Positions 25,002-33,749 of a stretch of DNA of 64,000 nt are shown one piece after another (within the stretch, counting starts at the first letter, position 1; the number at the start of each line of letters is the position of its first letter). The translations under genes and the position numbers were made by a program. The notes under the pieces were generated by a model. The model saw only the letters and a program-made list of their open reading frames with translations. It had not been told where the DNA came from and ran no database searches. The DNA is from Aliarcobacter butzleri (GTDB lineage Bacteria; Campylobacterota; Campylobacteria; Campylobacterales; Arcobacteraceae), in the NCBI RefSeq assembly GCF_900187115.1, contig NZ_LT906455.1, forward strand, positions 806,001 through 870,000. The letters are read 5' to 3'.

Positions 25002-25526
25002 CTATTCCTGTATTGTATATGTAAGTTTAGATTTATCAAATCCCATACTAGTAATTTTTTCTAATAATTTATTTAAAACCTCATTACTCATAGTTTTTTC
25101 TCTTGAAAGTATCCACAAATACTCTTTTGATGGTGTTCCAACAATAGCATATTTATAATCTTTATCTAAATCTAAAATCCAATAGTCTCCATAAAATGGT
25201 CTAAAAAAGCTTACTTTTAGTTTACTATTTGTTTCATCTACACTATATGCAACTGCTTTTGCATCTTTAAATTCATTTGTAGACATCTTTGTACAACTAT
25301 TAACAACTTGAATTTTTTCATCATCTCTTAAAGAGTAATTTGCCTTTACATTTTTACAATCTTTTTGAAAAGGATGTTCATATCTTGCTATTTCGTACCA
25401 ATCACCAAGATATTTTTGTAAATCAACTTTTTGTACTGTTTTTAAATCTCTTTCTTGTTTTGTACTACAAGCTACAAAAAAGAGTGACAATAAAATAACT
25501 CCAAAAAAGTTAAACATTTTTTTCAT
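25002..25526 (-). CDS. blc: Outer-membrane lipocalin (Blc-like lipoprotein)
   Basis: 174 residues. The lipoprotein signal is MKKMFNFFGVILLSLFFVACS, with the lipidated cysteine after VA. The lipocalin motif KYLGDWYEIARYEHPFQKDC is near residue 40, followed by beta strands ANYSL, KLKVSFFRPFYGDYWILDLDKDYKYAIVG and YLWILSREK. Bacterial lipocalins bind lipids at the outer membrane and help envelope maintenance. Full family length. First gene of a two-gene minus-strand unit with the TIGR03643 gene. Confidence 0.9.
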   Translation of the reverse strand: MKKMFNFFGVILLSLFFVACSTKQERDLKTVQKVDLQKYLGDWYEIARYEHPFQKDCKNVKANYSLRDDEKIQVVNSCTKMSTNEFKDAKAVAYSVDETNSKLKVSFFRPFYGDYWILDLDKDYKYAIVGTPSKEYLWILSREKTMSNEVLNKLLEKITSMGFDKSKLTYTIQE

Positions 25527-25688
25527 AATTTCTCCTTTTTTATCTTTTGTAAATTTATAATAATTATATGATTTTTTGTATCATTTTTTTGTTAGTTGAT
25601 GTATTTGAACTTAGTTTTATTAAATCATTTTTTATTACAAATTGAAATATTTTTAAATGAAATTTTTTAATTTTTATAAAATACAAAT

Positions 25689-26924
25689 ATGAAAACAGAT
25701 ATTTATCAAAAAATGGAAATTCTTAGCAATAGTGCAAAATATGATGTTTCTTGTAGTTCAAGTGGAGTTGAAACTTCATACAAAAAAGGAGAATTAGGAG
25801 CAACTCACACAAGTGGGATTTGCCACACTTTTACGCCTGATGGAAGATGTGTATCTTTGCTTAAAGTATTACTTACAAATATTTGTATTTATGATTGTGC
25901 GTATTGTATAAACCGTGTTTCAAATGATATTCCAAGAGCTGTTTTTAGTCCTAGAGAACTAGCAGACATTACAATCAATTTTTATAAAAGGAACTATATT
26001 GAAGGTCTTTTTTTAAGTTCTGGTATTGTAAAAAATGAAGACCACACTATGACTTTGATTTTAAAAGCTTTAAAAATTTTACGATATGAATATAGATTTA
26101 ATGGTTATATTCATGTAAAACTAATCCCTGGAAGCAGTATGGAACTAGTTGAGCAAATCGTAAAACTAGCAAATAGAGTAAGTTCAAATATCGAACTTCC
26201 AAGTGATAAATCTTTAAAACTTTTAGCACCAAATAAAACAAAAGAGAAAGTTTTACAACCTCTAAAATTTGCGCGAGATTTAAGCTTAGTAAAGAATCAA
26301 AAACCAATAGGAATGAGTACTCAACTAATCGTTGGAGCAACACCTGAAAGTGATAGAGATATACTTAAACTTAGCTCTGCTTTATACGATAAAGCTTTGT
26401 TAAAAAGGGTTTATTATAGTGCTTATATTCCAGTAAACAATGATAAAAATCTTCCTTCAATTATCACCAAACCTCCACTTTTAAGGGAACATAGACTTTA
26501 TCAAGCTGATTGGTTACTTAGATTTTATGATTTTTCTTGGGATGAGATAGTTACTGATGAGTTTCCAAATTTAGATGAAGAACTTGACCCAAAAACATTT
26601 TGGGCATTGAATAATCTAAAATATTTTCCTATGGAAATAAACACAGCTTCAAAAGAAGAATTATTAAGAATTCCAGGAATTGGAGCAAGGGGTGTAATGA
26701 AGATTTTAAGTGCTAGAAGATTTAAAAGACTCACTTTTGATGATTTGAAAAAATTAAAAATTTCAATCAAAAAAGCAAAATATTTTATCACTTGCAACAA
26801 AGATTTTCAAAGAGAAGTTCCATTTTATAGAGAAAGTCTAAAACTTGCACTTACTAAACCAGACCCAAAAAAACTAATACAACCCTCACTTTTTGATATT
26901 AGTTCATTAACGGGTGAATTATGA
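25689..26924 (+). CDS. Radical-SAM putative DNA repair/modification protein
   Basis: 411 residues. The radical-SAM cluster motif CxxxCxxC is in NICIYDCAYCINR (about residue 68). The C-terminal helix-hairpin-helix INTASKEELLRIPGIGARGVMKIL suggests DNA binding. This is the TIGR03916-type family (putative DNA modification/repair radical SAM), distantly related to spore photoproduct lyase. It overlaps the next gene by 4 bases; such pairs are usually linked to a uracil-DNA-glycosylase domain. No ribosome site is visible. A TAAAAT hexamer 6 bases before the ATG hints at a leaderless mRNA. Confidence 0.88.
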   Translation: MKTDIYQKMEILSNSAKYDVSCSSSGVETSYKKGELGATHTSGICHTFTPDGRCVSLLKVLLTNICIYDCAYCINRVSNDIPRAVFSPRELADITINFYKRNYIEGLFLSSGIVKNEDHTMTLILKALKILRYEYRFNGYIHVKLIPGSSMELVEQIVKLANRVSSNIELPSDKSLKLLAPNKTKEKVLQPLKFARDLSLVKNQKPIGMSTQLIVGATPESDRDILKLSSALYDKALLKRVYYSAYIPVNNDKNLPSIITKPPLLREHRLYQADWLLRFYDFSWDEIVTDEFPNLDEELDPKTFWALNNLKYFPMEINTASKEELLRIPGIGARGVMKILSARRFKRLTFDDLKKLKISIKKAKYFITCNKDFQREVPFYRESLKLALTKPDPKKLIQPSLFDISSLTGEL

Positions 26925-27652
26925 TTTTAGTTTATGATGGAACTTTTGAGGGATTTTTATCTTTGGTTTATGAGGTTTATTATAAAAAATTAAAACCTAT
27001 AAAAATCTATAAAACTCTTCCAAATGAGATGATTTTTGAAGAAATTTTAGAAATAAATACTTTAAAAGATAATGCTATAAAAGTTTTAACTGCCATAAAA
27101 ACAAAATTTCCAAAAGAGTTAATCCAAAGAATTTTAAATATTTTTATGTGTGATTCAAAAGAGTTTGAACTCTATTTATTGGAGTATATTATTATTGGTT
27201 TCAAAGAAGTAAAACAACTATACAACATCAATAATTCTTGCGTTTTTTATCTAAATAATCTTGAAAAAGAGTTATTTAGAAATGTGCATAAATTAACTGG
27301 ATTTATAAGATTTGAAGAACTTGAAGATGCAACTTTATATGCAAAAGTTGAATCAAAATTTAATGTTGTTTATTTTTTAGGAAAACATTTTTTAAAAGGC
27401 TTTAACAACCAAAATTTCATAATCCACGACTTAAATAGAAAACTAGCTTTTGTAAAAATGCAAAACGATTTTTCAGTTCAAGAAGTTGCTTTTTTTGATG
27501 AACCAAATTATTCATCAAATGAACAAAAATTTCAAAAACTTTGGAAAAGTTTTTTTAATGCAGTTACTATAAAAGAAAGGTTAAAACCAAAGCTACAAAG
27601 ACAGTTGGTTCCTTTACTTTATAGAACTTATATGAGTGAGTTTACTTTATAA
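26921..27652 (+). CDS. DUF4130 DNA-metabolism protein (TIGR03915 type)
   Basis: 243 residues, partner of the radical-SAM gene it overlaps by 4 bases. The pattern LVYDGTFEGFLSLVYEVY, then FPKELIQRILNIF, YIIIGFKEVKQLY, VHKLTGFIRFEEL, FLGKHFLKGFNNQNFIIHDLNRKLAFV is that of the 'probable DNA metabolism protein' family. In many bacteria this domain is fused to a uracil-DNA glycosylase. Here the length shows it stands alone. Its 3' end overlaps the convergent UbiB-like gene by 11 bases. Confidence 0.88.
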   Translation: MILVYDGTFEGFLSLVYEVYYKKLKPIKIYKTLPNEMIFEEILEINTLKDNAIKVLTAIKTKFPKELIQRILNIFMCDSKEFELYLLEYIIIGFKEVKQLYNINNSCVFYLNNLEKELFRNVHKLTGFIRFEELEDATLYAKVESKFNVVYFLGKHFLKGFNNQNFIIHDLNRKLAFVKMQNDFSVQEVAFFDEPNYSSNEQKFQKLWKSFFNAVTIKERLKPKLQRQLVPLLYRTYMSEFTL

Positions 27653-29201
27653 ATAGAATTTTTAAAAAACCGATTGATACTAAAATCAAAGCAATGTTTT
27701 TTAGATTTTCATCATAAAAAATCAAAAATAGTCCAAATAAAACAAATGATAAAGATTTTAAATATGAACCAAAATACTCTTTTAAATCTTTTTTTATAAA
27801 TTCTAGTTGATCTTTATTTATTAATACTTCAAGTTCACCTTTTGAACTTTTTGAAATCATCTGTTTAAGACTTTTTAAAAATTTAGGCAAAGATTCTATT
27901 TCATCTAAAACTATTTCTGTAATAGTAGTTTTTATTCCTAAAGCTTCGGGAAGATTATCTTTTAGAATGGGTAATATATCTTTTACTCCATTGAAATTTT
28001 CTATGTAAGTTGTTCCTAAACCTTCTATTATTGCACTTACTCTTAAAATATATACTGCATCACTTGGTAATTTAAATGGTAAATTTCTTGTGCTTTCTAA
28101 AACTTCAAAAGCTAGTTTTTGCATAGATTCACTAGATAAATTATCATTTGAAAAAATATCAAACATTTTTTGACTAAATTCAACCATCAAACTTTGAGGA
28201 GCTTCATAGCTAATAGTTCCTAATTTCTTATTTGCTCTTACAAAAGTATCAAAATCACCTTTATTTGCACCATCAATTAGTTCAATAATAGCAACTCTTG
28301 TATCATTAGAAATATTTTTAACCATTCCAAAGTCAAGTAAAACCAAATCTCCATTGCAATTTATAAGCAAATTTCCAGGATGTGGGTCTGCATGAAAATA
28401 TCCATTCATTAGCATTTGTTGTGTATAAAAGTTTACAAGTTTTGAAATAATCTCTTTAAAATCAATATTATGTTTCATTAAAGAATTTTTATCATCAAAT
28501 CTAAAACCTTCCATAAAACTCATAACAAGCGCACTACAACTACAAAACTCTTCATATGGCTTTGGAAATAAAACACCACTATTTTCATAGATTTTTGAGA
28601 ATTTTTTTAAGTTTTCAAGTTCAATCGTAAGATTTGTTTCATCTTTTATCATACTTGAAAATTCATTTATAACCGCATCAATTGAATTTTTTGTGTAATA
28701 TGAAAAAAGTGGTCTAAAAAGTTTATTAAAAAAGTTTAATATTTTTATATCAACTCTTACTTGTTTTTCTATATTTTTGCGTCTAAGTTTTACTGCAACT
28801 TTTGTATCATCATTTAGATATGCAATATGAACTTGTCCTATTGAAGCACTTGCAATTGGTTCATTGTCAAATTTTTTAAAAGAATCTTGCTTGAAAGACT
28901 CTTTAAAAACCTCTTCAAAATCAGCTTTAGACATTTTTGGAAGTTTATCATGTAACTCTTTTAGTTCATCCAAATACTCTTTTGAAAAAAAATCTGACCT
29001 TGTTGCTAATACTTGGGCGAGTTTTATAAAACTTGCTCCTAAATAAAATATTGTCTCTTTTAATTTTTTTGGTTTTAAAGGTTTAATAAATAAAAAACTA
29101 TCCCTTTTTTTAATAAGTAAAAAAAGAGATAATAAAAATCTAAAAATTAAATAGATTCTAAAAGGTGAAAAAAGTTTTAGATATATAAAAAAAGTTTTTA
29201 T
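27642..29201 (-). CDS. ABC1/UbiB/AarF-family atypical kinase with a non-standard start
   Basis: Family motifs: EPIASASIGQVHIA (Ala-rich loop), VAVKLRR (lysine), DPHPGNLLIN and LLDFGMV. The first TTG in frame is 28973, but the conserved N-terminus continues upstream (LGASFIKLAQVLATRSDFF) with no ATG, GTG or TTG. The frame can be followed to an ATA at 29201, giving 519 residues (family size) that would begin xKTFFIYLKLFSPFRIYL. This ATA overlaps the phasin stop as ATAA. The KxGQ motif reads KLAQ (codons 60-63). UbiB proteins support quinone biosynthesis or lipid handling. Two C-terminal hydrophobic segments probably anchor it. Confidence 0.85.
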   Translation of the reverse strand: MKTFFIYLKLFSPFRIYLIFRFLLSLFLLIKKRDSFLFIKPLKPKKLKETIFYLGASFIKLAQVLATRSDFFSKEYLDELKELHDKLPKMSKADFEEVFKESFKQDSFKKFDNEPIASASIGQVHIAYLNDDTKVAVKLRRKNIEKQVRVDIKILNFFNKLFRPLFSYYTKNSIDAVINEFSSMIKDETNLTIELENLKKFSKIYENSGVLFPKPYEEFCSCSALVMSFMEGFRFDDKNSLMKHNIDFKEIISKLVNFYTQQMLMNGYFHADPHPGNLLINCNGDLVLLDFGMVKNISNDTRVAIIELIDGANKGDFDTFVRANKKLGTISYEAPQSLMVEFSQKMFDIFSNDNLSSESMQKLAFEVLESTRNLPFKLPSDAVYILRVSAIIEGLGTTYIENFNGVKDILPILKDNLPEALGIKTTITEIVLDEIESLPKFLKSLKQMISKSSKGELEVLINKDQLEFIKKDLKEYFGSYLKSLSFVLFGLFLIFYDENLKNIALILVSIGFLKILFIK

Positions 29202-29461
29202 TTTAAATCCTGTTTTAACTTCTCTAAATCTGCTTTTGTAGCAACTCCTAGTTCATCTAAAACTTCTTTAAACATATCTTTTATTTTCGTTTTGATTCTT
29301 TCATCTTCATCTTTTCCTTTTTTTTCTAAAGACTCTAAGAAACTCTTTGCATCATCTGTTTTGATTTTTCCTTTTTCTTCAAGAGTTTTTAACTCTTCTT
29401 CAACACGCTCTTTTAAAAGTAAAGCTCCACCAAGACTTGTAAATAATATTTCTTTTAACAT
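29198..29461 (-). CDS. Phasin-like small helical protein
   Basis: 87 residues from ATG 29461 (MLKEILFTSLGGALLLKERVEEEL), with AAGGAG just upstream. The longer open frame to 29545 overlaps the EAL gene and is unlikely. The short hydrophobic start plus long charged coiled coil (residues 20-87, ending ATKADLEKLKQDLK) matches the phasin-like proteins often encoded next to UbiB-type kinases in Campylobacterota. Function unproven; it may bind the kinase or a lipid surface. The stop codon overlaps the proposed ATA start of the kinase gene. Confidence 0.75.
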   Translation of the reverse strand: MLKEILFTSLGGALLLKERVEEELKTLEEKGKIKTDDAKSFLESLEKKGKDEDERIKTKIKDMFKEVLDELGVATKADLEKLKQDLK

Positions 29462-29471
29462 TTTTTGCTCC

Positions 29472-30542
29472 TTAAAATTTGATTTTTCTAATTGGCTCCG
29501 CAGATGGCTTTGCAAAGTAATAACCTTGAGCCAATGAAGCACCATTTTCTTTTAAGTATAAATACTCCTCTTTAGTCTCTATACCTTCAGCTAAAACAAC
29601 AATATTGTTCTCTTTCGCAATATTTACAATTGCTGTAAAAACAGATTGATTTGCTTTATTTTTATAAATATCTTTAATTATTTCTCTATCTACTTTTACA
29701 ATATCAGGTAAAAGTTGAACTATCATATTTAAAGAAGAATAACCACTTCCAACATCATCTAAAGCAATCATAAAACCTTTTGACTTATAAAAGTTTAAAA
29801 TATTCTTCAAATGTTCAATATCTTCTATGTTTTCACTTTCAACAACTTCAAATATTACATTTTTAGGATCAAACTCTAAAGAATTCGCCCATTTCACAGT
29901 TGATTGTAAACAGTGATTTGGGTCATAAATTGCTGTTGGAATGAAATTTATAAAAACTTTTGCTCTAATATTTTTAATGGCAGCTGTTTTTAAAGAATTC
30001 TCTCTACAAGCTCTATCTAAATAAAAAAGCATATCTCCATCTTTTGCCCAAGTAAAAAGTTTGTTTGGTGAAACTAAAGTCCCATCTTCATTTACACCTC
30101 TAGCAAGAGTTTCATAACCATAAATTGTATTAGTTTTAACATCTAAAATTGGTTGAAAATGTGTAGTTAATCCACCTTTTGAAAGTAAAGATGAAAGTTC
30201 TTGTGCAGAAATTTGGTTTTTATATTTTTCTAAACTTTTTACATTTTTAATTTTTGAGTAATCAAGTTTTTCATTTTCATTTAAACTAAGTATATAAATA
30301 GCTTCTCTTTCATGTTTTTTAAAAATATTTTTTGAAAGAAGATTGCTTAAAAAATCAATAAAAGAAGAAGTTTTAATAACAATAGTTAAACTATCCTCTT
30401 TAAAATAATTAATATTATTGTCATCTAAAAAATTTTTAAATTTTGTGCATAATTCAATAACTTCAAAACCAAAAATTAGATTTGATTCACTATCTTTTAA
30501 TATTGGTAAAGTCTGGCATTTTATGCAAGATGATGTAGGCAT
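29472..30542 (-). CDS. EAL-domain c-di-GMP phosphodiesterase
   Basis: 356 residues. A short N-terminal region with C6-x2-C9 (SSCIKCQTLP) and about 110 residues of unknown fold precede the EAL domain (about 118-356). The signature is E144-T-L in place of EAL. The other catalytic residues are present: N199 (FINFIPT), FEVVESE, DDVGSGYSS, VKVDREI, AEGIET and QGYYF, so hydrolysis of c-di-GMP to pGpG is likely. The CXXC could bind metal or sense redox state. It lies in a long minus-strand run below the LytR-type regulator, 64 bases away, with a hairpin in the gap. Confidence 0.88.
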   Translation of the reverse strand: MPTSSCIKCQTLPILKDSESNLIFGFEVIELCTKFKNFLDDNNINYFKEDSLTIVIKTSSFIDFLSNLLSKNIFKKHEREAIYILSLNENEKLDYSKIKNVKSLEKYKNQISAQELSSLLSKGGLTTHFQPILDVKTNTIYGYETLARGVNEDGTLVSPNKLFTWAKDGDMLFYLDRACRENSLKTAAIKNIRAKVFINFIPTAIYDPNHCLQSTVKWANSLEFDPKNVIFEVVESENIEDIEHLKNILNFYKSKGFMIALDDVGSGYSSLNMIVQLLPDIVKVDREIIKDIYKNKANQSVFTAIVNIAKENNIVVLAEGIETKEEYLYLKENGASLAQGYYFAKPSAEPIRKIKF

Positions 30543-30559
30543 ATTTACTCCTCTTTTTT

Positions 30560-30585
30560 AAAATTTTAGTAGAATTTAAAATTTT
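30560..30585 (-). other. Hairpin between the LytTR regulator and EAL genes
   Basis: AAAATTTTA, eight bases, TAAAATTTT: a 9-bp AT-only stem inside the 64-base gap. It is weak, but it marks the one wide gap in the photolyase-linked gene run and may reduce read-through. Confidence 0.4.
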
Positions 30586-30606
30586 TGGTACTATTTTTAT
30601 GCCAAT

Positions 30607-31314
30607 TTATATACTTTTTTTATCCAAGTATTCTCTAAAATCTTTTGCTCCATCTTTTGAACTAACTATGAATTCATCAATTCCATTAAAAAATATCTCT
30701 AATTTTGATTGTTCAATGCTTTTTATAGACTTTATCTTATCAACATTTACTATATATGATCTGTGAACTCTAAAAAAGTTTTTATCTTTTAATATCTCTT
30801 CAATATCACCAATTTTCTTTTTTGCATAAACAAAATTATCTTTTGTTCTTATGATAATCTCGTCTAAATCAGCTTTTATATAAAAGATTTCATCTGTTTC
30901 AACTAAATATATTTTATCAGAAACCTTTCCTAAAATCTTTTTTGAAATATTTTTTTCTTCTTTATAAATTGAAATTCTTTGTAAAATCTTTTTTAGTTCA
31001 CTATCTTCAACAGGTTTTAGCAAATATCCCATTCCACCTTTTTTAAAAGCATCTAAAGCATACTCTTCATAAGCAGTTTGGAATACGATAAATGTTTTTG
31101 GTTCAAGTTTTAATATAAGTTCCGCTAACTCTAATCCACTAAAATTTGGCATAGAAATATCCAAAAATGCTACATCAAATTTAGTTTTTGATATCTCTTT
31201 TATAGCTTCAAGTGGATCATTAAACTCTACAATATCAAAAACATTGTTATCATTTAGAACTCTTTTTAGTCTTCCTAATGCTAAATTTTCATCATCTACA
31301 ATTAATACTTTCAT
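30607..31314 (-). CDS. LytTR-type response regulator
   Basis: 235 residues. The receiver domain (1-120) has the acidic pair D7-D8, the phosphorylation site D52 (FLDISMPNFSG) and the conserved Lys in GYLLKPV. The C-terminal LytTR DNA-binding domain (about 135-235) contains IFYIKADLDEIIIRT and FRVHRSYIVNVDKIKSI. It is the partner of the kinase whose stop overlaps its start by 4 bases. Targets are unknown; LytTR regulators often act on nearby membrane or envelope genes. Confidence 0.92.
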   Translation of the reverse strand: MKVLIVDDENLALGRLKRVLNDNNVFDIVEFNDPLEAIKEISKTKFDVAFLDISMPNFSGLELAELILKLEPKTFIVFQTAYEEYALDAFKKGGMGYLLKPVEDSELKKILQRISIYKEEKNISKKILGKVSDKIYLVETDEIFYIKADLDEIIIRTKDNFVYAKKKIGDIEEILKDKNFFRVHRSYIVNVDKIKSIKSIEQSKLEIFFNGIDEFIVSSKDGAKDFREYLDKKSI

Positions 31315-32306
31315 TTCTTATCCTTTAAAATAATACAAAAAGTCATATTCTCATTTTCTATTAAAAAATGAAGTTCACCAATATTTAATAACCTTAATCT
31401 ATTTTCTAAGTTTGATAATCCTGTTTTAAATTTTATATTTGAATTTTTTTTACCATCATTTGAAACTTTTATCAGATTCTTTTCAAATGTAATAAAAATA
31501 TTTAACTCTTTTCCTAAATAACCATGTTTTATACTATTTTCAACTAAAAGCTGAATAGAAAATTTTGGTATTTTTACAAGTTTAAAATCATTGTAATCAT
31601 CAATATGTAAAACAATTTTATTATCAAACCTTATATTTTCTATATTTACATAAGTTTGTACCATAAAAATCTCATTTTCAAGATAAACTAAACTCTCTTT
31701 ATTTATCGCATTTCTTAGAAACTTAGATAGTTGTAAAACGGCATCTTCTGCTTTTTTCTTATCAATATATATTAATTGAGAAACTGAATTTAAAGCATTA
31801 AATAAAAAATGTGGATTTAGCTCATTTTCCAAAGATTTTAATTTTGATTCTAAAATCTCTTTTTGTATTTGATTATTTTTGTTTTTCAAAAATACAAATT
31901 GATGTAGAATTAATGCTATTAAAAGAGTTAAAAAACCAACAACAATTGAGATATTTAACCAAAAATCGCTTATAAAAATTATTACTTCTATATCAAATTT
32001 AGAAAAAATAAAATATGTTAAAATAAAACCTAAAAATCCAGATAAAAAAGAGAAAAAAAAGCTAAGTATCGTCCAAAAACTCTTTTTTATTTTTGGAAGA
32101 ATAAAACTATTTGAAAGAGTTATTAGAATAATTGCAAAAATAGTTATAAAAAAAGCTGTACTTATACTAAAGATAATTGTTGAAAAAGTTTGTAGATTTT
32201 GATTTAAAAAATAAAAAATTAAAGATTGAAAAAAACCAAATAATATTCCAATTATTAAAATATTTGTCCAATCTTTTAAAGATATTTTTAATTCATTATT
32301 TAACAT
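31311..32306 (-). CDS. LytS-type sensor histidine kinase
   Basis: 331 residues. Four or five membrane segments fill residues 15-140 with almost no periplasmic loop, so it probably senses something in the membrane (quinone state, potential, lipid). A coiled coil leads to the His_kinase motif LNPHFLFNALNS with H166. The ATPase domain has VENSIKHGY (N box) and FKTGLSNLENRLRLL. It phosphorylates the LytTR regulator downstream (4-base overlap). It follows the oxidoreductase gene after 27 bases, in the photolyase gene run. Confidence 0.9.
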   Translation of the reverse strand: MLNNELKISLKDWTNILIIGILFGFFQSLIFYFLNQNLQTFSTIIFSISTAFFITIFAIILITLSNSFILPKIKKSFWTILSFFFSFLSGFLGFILTYFIFSKFDIEVIIFISDFWLNISIVVGFLTLLIALILHQFVFLKNKNNQIQKEILESKLKSLENELNPHFLFNALNSVSQLIYIDKKKAEDAVLQLSKFLRNAINKESLVYLENEIFMVQTYVNIENIRFDNKIVLHIDDYNDFKLVKIPKFSIQLLVENSIKHGYLGKELNIFITFEKNLIKVSNDGKKNSNIKFKTGLSNLENRLRLLNIGELHFLIENENMTFCIILKDKK

Positions 32307-32333
32307 CTAAAACCTTTAAGTATTTTAATCATT

Positions 32334-33749
32334 TTATCTAAATAAGTTTGAGTTTAAAACTTTGACTCCCAAAGCAACTCCAGGCCATCCTTGTCCTGCA
32401 AAAACAGAATCACCGATATTATAAAGATTTTTAAAAGGAGTTAAAGAACTTGGTATTTTAAAAATATTTTTAAGATTTAAAGGTGTTGCTCCACAATTAA
32501 ATCTATTTATGTATCTTTTAAAAGTTTTACTTGTAGCACAAAATTCTATTTTAATATCCTCTTTTTTAATATCTGGAATATTTTTTAGTAACTCATCTAA
32601 TATAAAATTTTTTGTAAACTCTTTATTTTTTTCATATTCCTCTTTTGATAATTCATTCCAAAAAAGAGCTTTTGTATGACAAGAGATTGTAACAGAATAA
32701 CCATTTTTTGATAGTTTTTCATCATCTTTATGACTAAAAGATACAAAAAAACTTTTTGAAACTGCATTTGGAATACTCTCTTTTAAAATGATTTGATAAT
32801 GATTTAAAAACTCTTTTTTTGAATCAATTTTTAAATAAATGACAAAAGCACTTTGATCATAAAATTCAAATTTTTTATAGTAATTTTGTAAATCTTCATC
32901 TAAAAAAAGATTTTTGCACTCAAAAACTGGAATATTTAAAACAAGTTTCGAAGTTAAATATTCATCTTTTGAAGAGATTAATCTATAAAAATTATTCTCT
33001 TTTTTTATTTGCATTATCTGTTCATTTTTTTTTACATTTATATCTTTTAACATATCATCAAAAAGTTTTCCCATTCCACCATTTGCATAAAAGATTTTGT
33101 GAAAAGGATAAGATAGTGCAATAGCAAAAGATAAAAGAGGAATATCTTTTGAAGTTGATTGTAAAGTAATTTGAAGTTGTGCATCTATAAAATCTTGGTA
33201 CTCTTTTGAAATATCTCCTAAAACTTCTTTTATAAAACTTTTTGCACTTTTAAATAGTAAAAATTTATATTCTTTAAATAAAATATCAATTGTTTTTAAA
33301 CTTTTTAGATAAGAATTTAAACTATATTTTGCAAAATAAATATCTTTTAATTTCCAAAATCTTTCATCAATATCTTTTAAAGTTTGCCAAAAATATCTAT
33401 TGTTTTTATGAAAAAAAACACTATTTAAACTCTCGATAAACTCTTCAAAATCTGTTATTCTATCGATAGATTTTCCATGTATAATAGTTCTATAAGCGTA
33501 AGAAGATTTTTTTAAATCAGGTATAAAATTTGCACTATCAAATATCTCTTTTATTATATGATTATCTTCATATCCTACAAAAGTTGTAGCTCCACTATTG
33601 AAATAATTTCCAAATCTTTTAAATGTAGATGCAGTTCCTCCTAAGTTTTTATCTTTTTCAAATAAAACAAGATTTTTATCTTTATTCAAAATAGATATTA
33701 AACTTCCACCAATTCCACTTCCAATAACTGTTAAATCAATTTTTTGCAC
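32334..33749 (-). CDS. FAD-dependent oxidoreductase, phytoene desaturase/CrtISO-like
   Basis: 471 residues. The Rossmann dinucleotide motif VIGSGIGGSLISIL is at the very N-terminus, followed by LFEKDKNLGGTASTF and FNSGATTFVG, as in the CrtI/carotenoid isomerase group. The C-terminal FAD motif is LYNIGDSVFAGQGWPGVALG. There are no carotenoid synthesis genes nearby, so the substrate is probably another lipid or chromophore. It overlaps the photolyase gene by 14 bases; such oxidoreductases are often photolyase neighbours. The light-response link is inferred from context. Confidence 0.8.
   Translation of the reverse strand: MQKIDLTVIGSGIGGSLISILNKDKNLVLFEKDKNLGGTASTFKRFGNYFNSGATTFVGYEDNHIIKEIFDSANFIPDLKKSSYAYRTIIHGKSIDRITDFEEFIESLNSVFFHKNNRYFWQTLKDIDERFWKLKDIYFAKYSLNSYLKSLKTIDILFKEYKFLLFKSAKSFIKEVLGDISKEYQDFIDAQLQITLQSTSKDIPLLSFAIALSYPFHKIFYANGGMGKLFDDMLKDINVKKNEQIMQIKKENNFYRLISSKDEYLTSKLVLNIPVFECKNLFLDEDLQNYYKKFEFYDQSAFVIYLKIDSKKEFLNHYQIILKESIPNAVSKSFFVSFSHKDDEKLSKNGYSVTISCHTKALFWNELSKEEYEKNKEFTKNFILDELLKNIPDIKKEDIKIEFCATSKTFKRYINRFNCGATPLNLKNIFKIPSSLTPFKNLYNIGDSVFAGQGWPGVALGVKVLNSNLFR

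Noticed and set aside
27642-28973. UbiB-like gene starting at TTG 28973
   Set aside because: This would drop the conserved KLAQVLATR segment and the first 76 codons that clearly belong to the family.
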